Below are positions 19,896 through 31,148 of a stretch of 64,000 nt of DNA, piece by piece. Source of the DNA: Macrothele yani (Eukaryota; Arthropoda; Arachnida; Araneae; Macrothelidae). A program made the translations under genes and the position numbers. The notes under the pieces were generated by a model. The model saw nothing but the letters and a program-made list of their open reading frames with translations, was not told the DNA's origin and searched no databases. The number at the start of each line of letters is the position of its first letter. The stretch's first letter is position 1. The stretch is taken from positions 87,858,194 through 87,922,193 of the forward strand of contig CM077002.1 in assembly GCA_039090855.1 (NCBI GenBank), given 5' to 3'.

Positions 19896-20419
19896 ATAAA
19901 GAATCCTGGTAAAAATATAAAGAGCAGATTAGTGCTGGAAAAATGCAGCAAAATAAGTGAAAAAGAGAAGAAGAAATTGAATGTTCACAAGGTGATTTGA
20001 AACGGGAAGAAATTGAACTTTTGAAGCAGTTGAATTTCTCACAGAAAATGTTAAGCAATGCTGAGATGAACATTGAATGTGGTATAAAAAAAAAGGAATG
20101 AGTGCAATAGAAAGTGAACAGGTGCTATTAAAAGAAGCAAAACAAAACAAAAGTTGCTCAATTTTTTTCTATCTTAAAAAATTAGAAAAAAATTGAGCAA
20201 TTAAATATTGAGAAAAGCAGCAAAAAATTAAACATTTTTTGTAAAATATATGATTAATAATAGAATCCTGCTATGGTTACAAATTTTTTGATCTATTTGA
20301 AAACTAAAATTTTTGCACATGTGTGTGTGTATTTCATGCAAGATGTTTTAAATTTGAGTAAGGAGCATCTAGTTCCAAAACATTTTTTACTTAAGAGTTT
20401 GTTCTATCTACTAATATTT

Positions 20420-20520
20420 TACCTGCTCCAAAAAAATGTTTTCTTGCACCAAAAATGTATTTTATCTGCTCCAAAAATATATTTTACCTGCTCCAAAAAT
20501 GTGTTTTGCTGCTTCAAAAG
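20420..20520. repeat. 22-23-bp tandem repeat, about 4 copies
   Basis: Variants of CTGCTCCAAAAATGTATTTTA follow one another from 20420 to 20515. Copies differ by one to three bases. Confidence 0.7.
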
Positions 20521-21634
20521 TGATTTTTTAACTTTCCATCACTGCATGAAGAATCTGTGATATAAATTTCATTTGAATAGCACAATTCTTTCTTGGTGTT
20601 GCAATTTTCACAAACAGCAGTGCAGTAATAATCAAATTTCACATATTGGAAGAACAGTAGAAAGCGCATATAACGAGATCTCGGATTCAGTGAGGAAAAG
20701 TGGAACTTTTGTTTGGTATAATGTTAATTTGATTGCTTGTAATGAACAAAATTTGACGAGTCTCCGGATTTAATGAAGGGTTGAAAAGCTATGTTTATCA
20801 GTTTTAAAAAGGAAAATAACATACTTTAATGAAATTCCATATTTATGGAGGCAAAGAAAATTTGCTGCACACTGTTCTGGAATGGAGAAATAGAAATGAT
20901 GGCATACTGGACAAAATTGCAACAGTATAGGGGAATCCTTGCACACTGTTTGATGGAAAAACAATGTAGGCTACACCAAATGCTCAAAAAGTGTGTTGTA
21001 CAATAGATTCATTCTGCCACCCACTTCAAAGGTTATGCCTTTGGTGTAAAGTGTTAACAGGGTTTTTAGAATGAATTCATTTTCAAGTAGAAAACTTTCA
21101 ATAGTTGGAAATTCTTTGTCAGTCTTTGTCGTGGTGATCAGTAGGGATTGGCAATGTTAGGATTTTAACATCATAATGTATCATCTTTGAAACATCTGTT
21201 TTAACGATGTATCATGATATCCTCTGATATTCAAAATTACACCTTTCTATCTGTTCAGAAAATTGCCTTAATAAAGTTAAATTACAGAACATTTTATCAA
21301 GTTTGTTAAAATGCCAAAGGGTGGAAATATAATATGGGTCATTTTACATGAAATCAACACAGAAAAGTATGATTTTCAACCTTGTGTCTTTTGATTTTTT
21401 TATTGAACTTTGATATGCAGTTAGATGGCGATAAGAAAAACATTCTGTTAAAATTTTGACTCAAAAGAGCCATTAGTTTTTTTTTCTGCGAGGCTCTGAA
21501 CTTAAGAAAAAGTACAATTTCGGGGCTGCCATCATGGCTTGAAATAAATGAGTGGTAGGCAATGCATGTAACTAACAAAATTAAGAAGAAGGTAGTGTAG
21601 AACATGCTAAGTTACGTATAAAAAGTTTAAGGCA

Positions 21635-21668
21635 AATATATTTCAGCCATTACTATGGTCTTCATCAG
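21635..21668 (-). ncRNA. Hammerhead-ribozyme-like motif, left arm of foldback
   Basis: This is the mirror of the right-arm motif: CTGATGA at 21662-21668 and GAAA at 21641-21644 on the minus strand. Stem II has one A-C mismatch here. Confidence 0.35.
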
Positions 21669-22252
21669 TGCGACTACGATTGGTTTACGTTGCCAAATTG
21701 GAAAGGTAAGTTTTGTAATGGTAACTCCGGGTGAAGTGATGCAATGAGAGATTTTCAGATGTAAGGAATGAAAATGGGGAGCTCAGAGTTTCAATTTTTG
21801 GAAAATAAAATTTCCAAACTTTCTCTAAAGCTCAAAGCATACCGATTTTGGAAGGGAGCCAACTTTTTAGTATCGGACCAAAGTGGAATAGCAGAAGTGT
21901 CAGCCATACATAGGAAGTTCATTCGTTCATTCCGAAAAATTCTCTCAAGACTTCTGGAACACAAATCTGATGTGAAATTTGGAAAACCTTCGTCTTCCTT
22001 GTCTCTTTTTACCATGGCTGACACTTCTGCTATTCCACTTTATTCCGATTCTAAAAAGTTGGCTCCCTTCCAAAATCGGTATGCTCTGAGCTTTAGAAAA
22101 AGTTTGGAAATTTTATTTTCCAAAAATTGCAACTCTGAGCTCCCCATTTTCGTTCCTTACATCTGGAAATCCCTCATTGCATCACGTCACCCGGAGATAC
22201 CATCACAAAACTTACCTTTCCAATCTAGCAATGTAAACCAATCATAGTCACA

Positions 22253-22286
22253 CTGATGAAGGCCATAATAATGGCTGAAATATATT
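22253..22286 (+). ncRNA. Hammerhead-ribozyme-like motif, right arm of foldback
   Basis: CTGATGA (22253-22259), then a GGCCAT...ATGGCT stem around AATA, then GAAA (22277-22280) and the self-complementary ATAT. The order and the tiny stem III match the Penelope-type dimeric hammerhead. Stem I pairing is not convincing. Confidence 0.4.
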
Positions 22287-23039
22287 TGCCCTAAACTTTT
22301 TATACGTAACTTAGCGTGTTCTACACTACCTTCTTCTTAATGACTTGAAATTATTGTTTCTCAGTTTGTTTTCAACTTACAGAGTTAAAACTATTCTTGT
22401 TGGAAAGCTATTTTTGTAAGCTTTAATTTGATATGTAACACATTAGTCTTATTGAAAAAAATTATTTTCAAGGTCATTAAAATTAACCTTTGACCTTGAT
22501 GCACAAAAATCCATTTTTTAAAACAAATTCAAAAAATGTATTTATATCTCTGGATTGTTGTTTACATATTGTTTAAATTTTATTATGGGAGAGTAAAGGG
22601 TTCTCAACTTATAAAATCTTGAAACACCAAAATAAATTTAAATTTACTTTTTACTTCAGCTTTGAACATTGAAATACTCTTTAAACATGTACAACAGGTA
22701 GAAATTGAAATACCCTTAAACATGTATTCAAGTAGGAATGCTTTCTAGAAAGAATGTATTTTATAGCATACACAATAAACTAGACTACTGTTTAATTTAC
22801 TTATTCGAAATTTAGCATATTTAAAAAAATAATCAATTTTTTTAAAATCATGCTAACAAATTTTTTTTTATTCATTTTCCCTTCTCAGTTTTATTTTTGA
22901 TTGATACCTAATAATTTAAATTCATAAAAACTGCATGTAATGTTTTTAAAACCCCTACAGATTTGAATAAGGTTGAATTGGTGAATGTATAAAAGCCTAG
23001 GAATTTTTTTGTGGATTAAAAATGTTATCGTTCTCTTTT

Positions 23040-23825
23040 GCAGTTTATGCTTAATTTTGGTTTCAAATTTCTCAGTGGACGCTTTTGGTTGTTCATCCAT
23101 CATCCATCATTGGGGAGTTGTTTCTGGTTTCATGTTCCTGAGTGGGTGGTTACTTTTGTTTCTGACTCAGTGAATTGTGGAGGTTCTAGGCTTAAAGAGC
23201 ACTTAATGGAATTGTTCAACAAGAATGGTATAGATGAAATCACATAAGAACAATGGATAGTGGCTGATAGAACAAATCTATTGGAACATTCCTTTATAGC
23301 ATCTGAGCAGTCGAAGTTTCAGAGTGACCTAAAGATAAAGATGAGATGTGGTAAATTTTTGGTTATGTGTGATTTTGCTGAAAATTACTCATTTCGTCTG
23401 CAAGATGCAACTCAGGTTCCGTTGGAACACTAGTCAAGCAACAATACATCTTTTTGTTGCTTATTTTAAAAATGGAAAAGAAGAAATTAAACACGTATGT
23501 GAGTTTTGTTGCCATTTCAGATTGCCTTAAACACAACATAACTGCAGTTCACCATTTTCAGCAATATCTGATGTTATTTCTAAATGACAGATTTTAGTGG
23601 TACTCTAAAGCATATTTTCTATTTCTCTGATGAGTCTGCTGCTCAGTATAAGAACAAGAAGAATTTTATCTAGTTTTGGTGCCGGAAACATGAAAATTTT
23701 GCCAATTTATGTTCTCATCAGGAAGACAAATCTAGAATGTGTAGCATGTTTCAGTAGAGTGGCATTGTTATGCAACTTTACATGGAAAAGATGTCTGTGA
23801 TGCACCCTTGCCACAAACCCCCCAT
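23040..23825 (+). pseudogene. Decayed transposase-like gene, family not named
   Basis: Conserved blocks in order, in shifting frames: FHVPEWVVTFVSDSVNCGG and LKEHLMELFNKNGIDEIT (23110-23247), WIVADRTNLLEHSFIASEQS (about 23260), FLVMCDFAENYSFRLQDA (about 23360), a region starting SSNNTSF, IFYFSDESAAQYKNKKNF (about 23615-23670), and VEWHCYATLHGKDVCDA (about 23755-23810). I recall the CDFAENYS / YFSD..AQYKN..NF / EWHFxATSHGKGxCD pattern from multicopy uncharacterised proteins in invertebrate genomes. The Asp and Glu/His positions look like an RNase-H-type core, but I cannot assign a superfamily. Several stops make this copy inactive. Confidence 0.55.
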
Positions 23826-23896
23826 AAATAATGCATTTCTCCAGCACACAAACAGCTTCTATGTTTCTTCTGTAGTACCTAGGTTTCACTACCATA

Positions 23897-25216
23897 CAAG
23901 GTTTGTCCGGAAAGTGATGAGACCACTATTCCTGGGCCAATCAGAAGGGCCGGAAGGCGGAATCTCCGGGCTTGATGAGTGGCAGGGTATGTCAGGTAAA
24001 GGATCGATGTCTCGTCAGTTGGCTCTGAGCTTTTATTTACAGAGTGAGGATCACTTGCAAAGTGGACAGCTGTGTGAGCGTCGCGTAACGTTCAAAATGT
24101 AGAAGAGTGTCGAACAGCAATACGGGGTAAAAGTTTGTGTTAAACTTGAAAAATCAGTGAACGACGCTTGCTATGATACAGAAAGCCTACGGGAAGGATG
24201 CTTTATCGAAAGCACAAGTGTTTCGGTGGCACAAAACGTTCACAGAGGGAAGAGAGAGCGTCGAGGATGAACCATGCCCAAGGTGCCCTTCAACGTCTCA
24301 CACTTCGGACAATGTGGAAAAGGTGAAAGCGGTTTTGGACTCTTTCCGACATTTGAGTGTTAGATTGGTAGCAGAGCATGTGGAACTCGCGTAATCCATT
24401 GTGCATGAAATCATCACGCAAGAATTGCAGATGCGGAAAGTTTGCACCAAATTGGTTCCTAAGGTTTTGACCGATGAACAGAGGAACAACTGTGTGTTGA
24501 TTTCTCATGAGGTTGTGGACCGTGTGAGGAGTGAACCTACTTTTTTTGGAGAAAGTGATAACAGGTGATGAAACGTGGGTCTTTGAGTACAATCCGGAGA
24601 CTAAAAGACAGAGCTCAGAGTGGCACACTGCCGAGTCTCCTTGACCAAAGAAGGCTCGAATGTACAAACCGAAGATGAAATTGATGCTCATTGTCTTCTT
24701 TAACTGTAAAGGTATTGTCCATAAGGAGTTCGTACCACCCGGACAAATGGTCAACGCTGCATTTTACATGGAAGTGCTTCAACGGTTGAAGAGCAGAGTT
24801 GCGCGCGTCCACCCGAAGATTACCAACGCTTGGGTTCTTTACCACGATAATGTGCCAAGCCATGAGCTGCTGAGAGTGAGAGAATTTCTGGTGAAACACA
24901 ATGTGGCAACGCTGCCCCAACCTCCCTACAGCCCGGACTTGGCCCTGGTTTACTTCTTTTTATTTCCCTGGCTCAAATCCAGCCTGAAAGGACATAATTT
25001 TGGGACTGTTACAAACGTGCAAACTGCCGCGGGAAGTGCTTTGAAAGCAATCCCTGTTCGCGACTTCCAGGCAAGCTACATGGCATGGCAGAATCGCTGG
25101 CAGCGGTGTATTGATGTTCAAGGATGTTATTTTGAGGAATTTTAATGTTATGTAAATATAACTTTAATTAAATGTCTGTTATTGAATGAGTCTCATTACT
25201 TTCCGGACAGACCTTG
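23897..25216 (+). mobile_element. mariner element inserted in LINE copy I
   Basis: Inverted ends are CAAGGTTTGTCCGGAAAGTG at 23897 and, read inward from 25216, CAAGGTCTGTCCGGAAAGTA. TA target duplications stand at 23895-23896 and 25217-25218. Length 1.32 kb is normal for mariner. Confidence 0.92.
24097..25145 (+). pseudogene. mariner transposase (DD34D type), inactivated
   Basis: The start ATG at 24097 is followed at once by a TAG; the family sequence is then read in three frames: KAYGKDALSKAQVFRWHKTF, GRESVEDEPCPRCPSTSHTS, the HTH linker LVAEHVELA, KLVPKVLTDEQRNN, VITGDETWVFE (first Asp), KGIVHKEFVPPGQMVNAAFY, WVLYHDNVPSHELL (second Asp) and YSPDLALVYFFLFPW. In active mariners the last reads CDFF; here the third catalytic Asp is Tyr. 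Frameshifts lie near 24170, 24390 and 24540-24660. The C-terminal RWQRCIDVQGCYFEEF is intact. Target and ends identify it as mariner proper, not Tc1. Confidence 0.85.
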
Positions 25217-26069
25217 TACATCAGAGTAGGAACCATTACCCTTTCATACACAGCCATGCGGGACTCTCTAGAGAACCCATCATTCCCGTGAAAACCTCTC
25301 AGAGCAGCTATGGCTTTGAATGAAAAATTCACTTGCCTACTAATTTCACCATCCAGTTTGTTCTCTCTGTCAATCATGCTTCCTAAATACACAAACTCAC
25401 TTACCTGGTCAATCACTTTGCCATTTATACTTACTTTACATTGAGTGCTACCAGTTCCTTTCTCAAAAACCATAACTTTGGGTTTTCCCTTATTTATACT
25501 CAGTTTGAATTTCATGCAAACTTCATACATCCGGAACAACATACTCTGCAACTCACTTTTGCTCTCTGCCAACATGATGGTGTCATCACCATACAGCAAT
25601 CTGCACACATGGATATCACCAAGACATAAACCACTATTATCTATTTTGGCATCACACATGCACACATCCATAAATATATTAAACAGCCATGGGGAAATTG
25701 CACAACCCTGTCTGACTCCTGCACCAATAGAAAACCATTTTGATAAAACACCATTCACTTGTACATAAGCTCTACTACCAGCATACATGGCTTTTCACTA
25801 TTAAGTAGATTCCCAGTAACACCATATTCATTCAATACCTTCCACAAAAGTGTCCTATTGACTCGGTCGTAAGCTTTCTCTAAATCTATGAAGGCAGCAA
25901 AAACTTTCTTACCAACAGCCAGATACTTTTCAATCATCATGCGTAATGCAAAAATTTGGTTAGTGCAACTTTTACCAGGCATAAAAACACTGAACATCCC
26001 ACACTTTCTCTGATGTAAGACCCCGTACATTTTCAATAACAACCTTACCAGACGCTTTCCCTGGCACAC
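25168..26069 (-). pseudogene. Reverse transcriptase of LINE copy I
   Basis: Two overlapping frames: 26069-25755 with MPGKSCTNQIFALRMMIEKY and VFAAFIDLEKAYDRVNRTLL, then 25788-25217 with GAGVRQGCAISPWLFNIFMD, VCRLLYGDDTIMLAESKSEL (catalytic YGDD), LSINKGKPKVMVFEKG and FVYLGSMIDRENKLDGEISR. A frameshift near 25795 separates motifs A and B. The last codons before 25217 are the mariner target; read-through beyond 25217 is mariner DNA. Confidence 0.85.
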
Positions 26070-26616
26070 TTAGTAGGCTAATACCGCGATAGTTCTTGCA
26101 TTCAGTCTGATCACATTTTCTCTTTTACAAGGGAACAATAATAGCTTCCTTTCAATCCTGAGGTACTATTCCTAACTCCCAGCACAACTGGCAAATTTCA
26201 GTTAACTAGTCAATTACAGAGTCACCACCATATTTCAACATCTCAGCAGTTATGCCATCAACTCCCAGAGCCTTGCCATTCTAAAGAGATTTTAGAGCTT
26301 TACACACTTCTCTTGAGATTCCTCCTGTGCTTCCATCCCTCACTGTGACATAATCTGCGTCTGTCTTAGAATCATTTCTGCTTTCCTGATCTAATAACTC
26401 ACAGAAGTATTCACCCCATCTTTCATTTAACTCATTAGGCTCCCATTTCATTTCCCTAACCCTATTCTTCACACAACTTAACATTTTGTTTCCCCTATTT
26501 TACCTGAGTCTCATGTACTTCCAGAAAGTCTTCTCATCTTTCCAAAAAGCCAATTCATGCATTTCCACCTCCTCCTTCCTATCTTTTACCTTACTCTGGC
26601 AAATCAGCTTAGCAGC

Positions 26617-27654
26617 TCACAAGACTTCACGCTCCTTACAGCGATATTCATCCACAGAAACTGTACCTTGCAACATCCCGAAATAGGCTTCCTTCTTTCT
26701 CTTTACTCTCTCTTCAATCTCACTATTCCACCAAGCATCACCTCTGTTGTTACCCACTATTGTGGTGCCACAGACCTCTTTAGTAGCAGTGACAACACAG
26801 TTCTTAAAACATTCCCCCTTCTTTTCTACATACCTCTCACAAGACTTCAGCTCCTTCTGTCGTTCTCTGAGTAAGTCAGAATAATGCTGATGATCTTCGA
26901 GGAGCCTTTCAACCTTTATTCTTTCTATCCTGGGCTTCTTCCTATTCCTTTTCCTCCAACCAACATTCAGTTTAACTCGTGGCACTACCAAGTAATGATC
27001 AGAACCAACATCCGCACCTCTCATCACATGGGTGTCGACAACTAGGTGTTTCAGACGCTGATCATAGACAACAAAATCTATCGCACTCTTTTGACCAAGA
27101 GTACGATTTTCCCAAGTATATGTGTGGATATACTTGTGGTTGAAAAGTGTATTAGATGTACACAGGCCATTCTCAATCCAGAGTTTAATTAATCTTTCAC
27201 CATTATCATTCACACAGGGATCATTGAACTTACCCAGAACATTGTCAGAAATTGCATTCTGCACGCCTACTCTAGCATTGAAATCCCCTGCTAATATAAG
27301 TTTTTCTTTAGCACCAAACTGGCCCAAAACAGCTTTTAGCTCATTCCAGAAATCTTCCTTCATATTAGAAGGTTCTGAGTCACAAGGAGCATACTCTACA
27401 ACAATTACAATTCTCTGAAGTTTCACTTTCAAACGAATCCAGAGAATTCTCTCACTTCTGCAACTATAGTGAATCAAGTTGTTCTTCATCTTTTCACTTA
27501 AAATCACACCTACACCAGCCTGTCCTCTCACATTATCCAATACTCCAGACCACACACTCACCGTGCCATTCACTTCTTCTTTACCAATTTCCTTCTTTTT
27601 GGTTTCACTTACACACAGCACATCCAGTCTATACTTATTCATCTCCTCAATCAC
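26617..27654 (-). CDS. AP-endonuclease domain of LINE copy I
   Basis: A 345-codon open frame carries EEMNKYRLDVLCVSETKKKE (first active-site region), VVEYAPCDSEP, LILAGDFNARVG (GDFNA), SAIDFVVYDQRLKHLVVDTH, and GADVGSDHYLVV (SDHxLV). These are the metal-binding and catalytic motifs of exonuclease-III-like LINE endonucleases. After the domain comes KLNVGWRKRNRKKPRIERIK, then a Lys/Glu-rich linker with DAWWNSEIEERVKRKKEAYF. The frame stops at EVL where the family continues CEAAKL; copy J shares this lesion. The true start may be further upstream, since the family continues 5' in J. Confidence 0.8.
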   Translation of the reverse strand: MIEEMNKYRLDVLCVSETKKKEIGKEEVNGTVSVWSGVLDNVRGQAGVGVILSEKMKNNLIHYSCRSERILWIRLKVKLQRIVIVVEYAPCDSEPSNMKEDFWNELKAVLGQFGAKEKLILAGDFNARVGVQNAISDNVLGKFNDPCVNDNGERLIKLWIENGLCTSNTLFNHKYIHTYTWENRTLGQKSAIDFVVYDQRLKHLVVDTHVMRGADVGSDHYLVVPRVKLNVGWRKRNRKKPRIERIKVERLLEDHQHYSDLLRERQKELKSCERYVEKKGECFKNCVVTATKEVCGTTIVGNNRGDAWWNSEIEERVKRKKEAYFGMLQGTVSVDEYRCKEREVL

Positions 27655-28627
27655 CTCATTATCTTGCCATTTATACCTCTAGTATTCCATACACCAATCT
27701 TACATTCACTCAGCCGAGATCTCTTTCTCATATGCCTTTTAGAACGTCCAGGTTGATTCCGTGGTGAATCATCCTTGTCAAGTGTGGTAGGTCCACCATA
27801 TCCCACACTTGAGTCCGGATATTGATTTCTTTTTGTCTTTTTAATCAGGTAAGTACATCAATGTGAGGGATTAGCTCTCAGCTGATGGTTCGAGTTGGTC
27901 TTTCAACCTAAGGATTATGGAACAAAACCCACTGAATTGGTGTCTTTTTGCCAATGTCCCACAGAACTAGCTGGCACCTCCAAAAGAGTAATAATATAAG
28001 TGTATTAAGCACTGCCTATTACCCAAACTATGTATTGCTAAATGAAATTCGAATTTGGTGTAAAAATCACTGGATTCTATAGTTTTGACAAAAATCTAAA
28101 CATAAAAAAGAATGTGTATTCCAGGATAATTAATTACAGGTTTTTGTTATTGTACATCACAAATTAGAAAATCATAAAAATGTCAGTTTAAGAAAGTTAC
28201 CTTTTAAAATTTCCTGAATTTTAAATGTATGGAACATCAAGTTTGGTTGAATTTTTCTTTTATCTAAAAACAAAAGTTGTTTTACAGAACCAAAATGCTA
28301 ACAAAGAATATGGAACTAACAATCTGTCATACAGTTTCATAACTGATGACTTAGACTTATAAGATAATAAATCCCTTCCTCAAAGAAAAATCCTTTTCTT
28401 TTTTCATCTTCAGAGTGTAGAACACATGGTAAAACCGTTACAAATTCAGTGAAATTGGAAAGATCTTCCAATTCTTTCTTCTGCTCAGAACTGACATGAG
28501 TTCTTAGAAATATTAATCATTCAAAATTCAATGAAATACCTGCTCTTTTTATAATTATGTTAACACATAAGAGAGTCGTCAGTTATTCTGAGTGGAGCAC
28601 AGTTTTTTTTAACTCTTCGCTCAGTCC

Positions 28628-29260
28628 GATTTCCATTTTCAGAAATTTTTCCTTTGTTTTGAAGCTGAAACACAATCATTTACTGAACAAAATCATATTT
28701 TACATTAATACTGAACAGAGGGAATCATGAGAAAAATGATTATGTAAGAAATCGTCGCTCCGTCTAGCTTCCTTTTTTGAATGTTGAATGTTTTGAAAGA
28801 CGGAATTTCGTTTTCAGCCAGAAAATGCCCCCTTCTTCTCATCGCTCTCGAGAACGACGCAGATGATGAAAACAAAGGCATAATTCCCCGAATTTGTAGG
28901 AAAAACTCATGGCTAAAGACTACATGGAAATTTTCACTCCGTCGAATTTACTTTTTCAGAAATTGTTGCCTACAGTTTCAAGCTGAAATACAAGCATTTA
29001 TGCAATAGACTGATATTTAGCAACAGTACTGGGCCGAGGCAACTGCGGAAGAAGAAATAACGATTACAGGAATTTTTTAAGTTTTGAAAAATGGAATACT
29101 ACTCCCAGAAGGAAAACGACCTCCCCACAGACACATTAATTCCCTCCCCCAAATTCTCTTCAGTTTTGTATTGATCCAAATAATGAAAAACGTGGAATTC
29201 CGCAAAAGGATCTCGTGCCTTATATGTAACAGTCAGTTATATGCAAAATGAATTGTCCAG
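28628..29260. repeat. Two tandem units of about 315 bp
   Basis: CAGAAATTTTTCCTTTGTTT... GAAGCTGAAACACAATCATTTA (about 28640) recurs as CAGAAATTGTTGCCTACAGT... CAAGCTGAAATACAAGCATTTA (about 28957). The downstream parts also correspond: ATGAAAACAAAGGCATAATT (28868) and ATGAAAAACGTGGAATTC (29182). Divergence is high. The short frame at 28781-29008 is likely chance. 29260-29860 shows no feature beyond C/T-rich and G-rich runs. Confidence 0.5.
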
Positions 29261-29859
29261 GTCGCTACATTAAGAAGCTGATTCACGTGTCCATAAATTG
29301 ATTGTATTTCCTACGTGAACAATGTATTCGACTGCAGTTTTTGGAGCTCTGCGAAAGATTAGTTTTTAACGCACATAATTTTATGGCGGATACGCTTTTA
29401 AAGCTAGAATTTTGTGAGTGGTCAAAATACGGACCCAGATTAAAAGTAAAGATTAACTTTTCCTAAAAACTTTCTAAGGTGGGACGTGGGAGACCACTTC
29501 CTAGCAACTTTACTTCGATGGGAGCACGGTTCAGCCTTGGCGGGAGTTTAAAACTTTGGGCGAGAATCCCGCCATCAAGAGTGTTCTGCTGTTGTTGACT
29601 TGAGGTGACTTTTTCCAAGATGGACACCTAACAAACACTCTCCCCAGCAATATGTGGTTTAACATGACTTGGTGCCTCCCACTTTTACAATATGCTAGTG
29701 GGGGGGGAAGGTCTTTCAAAAAGTGCAGGAAGAAACAATCTCCTACCATCTCAAATGGTAGGGGTGGATGAATGGGGGGGCAGGGTGTTGTTTGGTGCTC
29801 CAGGCAAAAGGGAGGGGAGTATAGACAAGAAGAGTTACCAGCATATTCGCGACCGAGCA

Positions 29860-30010
29860 TTGCGCTCACAGATTTAAGATAAAAAAATGTTCTGGAAGGA
29901 ATTGAAATGTAAGATTTAACAAAATGTGTTCTATAAATAAAAATATTCTGCAAGGAAACTGAAATCTAAGATAAAAAAAATATTCTGCAAGGCATTTAAT
30001 TCTTCTGCAA
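29860..30010. repeat. Short A-rich tandem repeat, about 50-60-bp unit
   Basis: A block of the type AAGATAAAAAAATGTTCTGG followed by AAGGAATTGAAATG recurs at about 29875, 29937 and 29970. It is too diverged to define exactly. Confidence 0.4.
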
Positions 30011-30317
30011 AGGTGTGGGAGGAGGAGGAGGGGGGGGGGTTCGTTCTGCGACAGGTGTCGCAGTTTCTGCTCCAGGGGCTTCTGCAATCTGACATGTTAG
30101 TCACGTGACTCAGAGGGTTTCATCGCGTTTCTCTGCTTGAAACATATGCATCAGGATAAAAGCCGACAGAATTTATAAATGCGATCAGAGCAGAAAATTT
30201 CAGAGTTTGATTTTATTAAGTTAAAATTTGTTGAAGTTACATTTTGTACCTATGAACTCAAAGTAATGACTGCAAATTATGAAATTTGAAGTAAAAGAAA
30301 GTTGGGCGCCAAGACCA

Positions 30318-30365
30318 AATTTCTAGGTGCTCGGGCGATCTGGCGCCCGGTAATTTTCCAGCCCT
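30318..30365 (-). repeat. Possible hAT-type terminal sequence
   Basis: Read inward from about 30365, CAGGGCTGGAAAATTACCGG is followed by GCGCCAGATCGCCCGAGCAC, an end of the CAGGG(C)TG hAT type with internal inverted GGCGCC. I could not find the partner end within the window; the element may be truncated. Confidence 0.35.
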
Positions 30366-30579
30366 GATTTAAACTAAGAAATTAAAAGCATATCTTCTTA
30401 GAGATTCTTAACATTCCTATAGATTTTATTCTGTAAATAAATCTGCTTTACTGAACTCTTTAACAGATAGTTTTAACTTTAGTATGTGTGTTTTTGTTTT
30501 TTCTTGCAAATAAGCAGTAATTGTATCTAACAGCAGAATTGTGACTTACTAGTAAATTTAATTCCTATTCAACCCTTTG

Positions 30580-31035
30580 TTGTCCCAGTATAAAATTTTG
30601 ATATGATGTGCAGAATGCTTGAAAAATTCAAATATATTTTTTAGGGAAGTTTAAAAAAAAATGGGGCTTTCAGAAATTCAAGGTCAAAGATAAATTTTAA
30701 TGACCTTGAATTTTTTTGTTTTGCTTTCATGCCATGTTTCATATCAAATTAAAGCTCTAAACAAATGTTTTAAAACAAGACCAGTTTTACAGTTCTATGT
30801 TTGATACAAGATGAGATATTGCTATCAAAAAGCAAGATCGCATGCCTAAAATTTTAGTTTTTTTTTTGTAACTTTGAATGCCCACAAAATTTCAGATTTA
30901 CTGAAATTTTGTACAATCTGTCTAAATCTTTGGTAGAATTTTTTTCTTATGAAGATCTAGCTTCGGTTTGAATTTCATCAAAATCAGAGAACATATGAGT
31001 TCTGTGTTGAGTTGGTGTGATTATGACCCATATAT
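30580..31035 (-). repeat. Dispersed repeat M, copy 2
   Basis: In reverse orientation it matches 21335-22660: GACCCATATAT at its right end, the AGCTTTAATTTGATATGAAACA block, and TCAAGGTCA (30678-30686) / TGACCTTGA (30701-30709) separated by 14 bp, as in copy 1. No reading frame is conserved. Confidence 0.6.
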
Positions 31036-31148
31036 ACAGAACTCTAGTGGATCGGGAGAAGAAATCCCAAAGATTTCTAATTCATCTCAGGCTAAATGCA
31101 GTAACATTTGAGGGCATGAAGGCCCTAACTTTTATTTGAAAAATTACA

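Larger units (their letters stand above)
21580..22341. mobile_element. 762-bp foldback element, about 330-bp inverted arms
   Basis: The left arm begins ATTAAGAAGAAGGTAGTGTA (21580) and the right arm ends with its complement at 22341. Pairing continues inward to CAGCCAT at about 21911 and ATGGCTG at about 22014, leaving a spacer of about 100 bp. Arms are roughly 90-95% complementary by eye. Long frames on either strand (21768-22247 plus, 21791-22024 minus) mirror each other because of the palindrome and have no domain. Each arm holds a hammerhead-like motif, so the element may be two opposed pLTR-like units rather than a classic MITE. Confidence 0.75.
21335..22660 (+). repeat. Dispersed repeat M, copy 1 (split by a foldback)
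   Basis: ATATGGGTCATTTTACATGA, the AACTCTTCTTG-like segment, AGCTTTAATTTGATATGTAACA and the palindrome TCAAGGTCA (22468-22476) / TGACCTTGA (22491-22499) all have counterparts, in reverse orientation, at 30580-31035. The 762-bp foldback at 21580-22341 lies inside it. No coding potential is seen. The flank 22660-23040 is AT-rich with no feature. Confidence 0.6.
23826..27990 (-). mobile_element. RTE-like LINE family 2, copy I, near full length
   Basis: On the minus strand the order is: 5' UTR (27990-27655, shared with 62215-62510), endonuclease frame (27654-26617), linker, RT (about 26300-25217) and a 3' end (23896-23826). The 3' end is separated by a mariner inserted at 23897-25216: protein VPTLMY before the mariner joins YGSET after it. 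Frameshifts lie near 26617, 26100-26280 and 25795. 27990-28620 beyond the 5' end shows no feature. Confidence 0.85.

Noticed and set aside
21768..22247. 159-codon gene in the foldback
   Set aside because: The two arms encode mirror-image peptides on both strands; no homology recognised.
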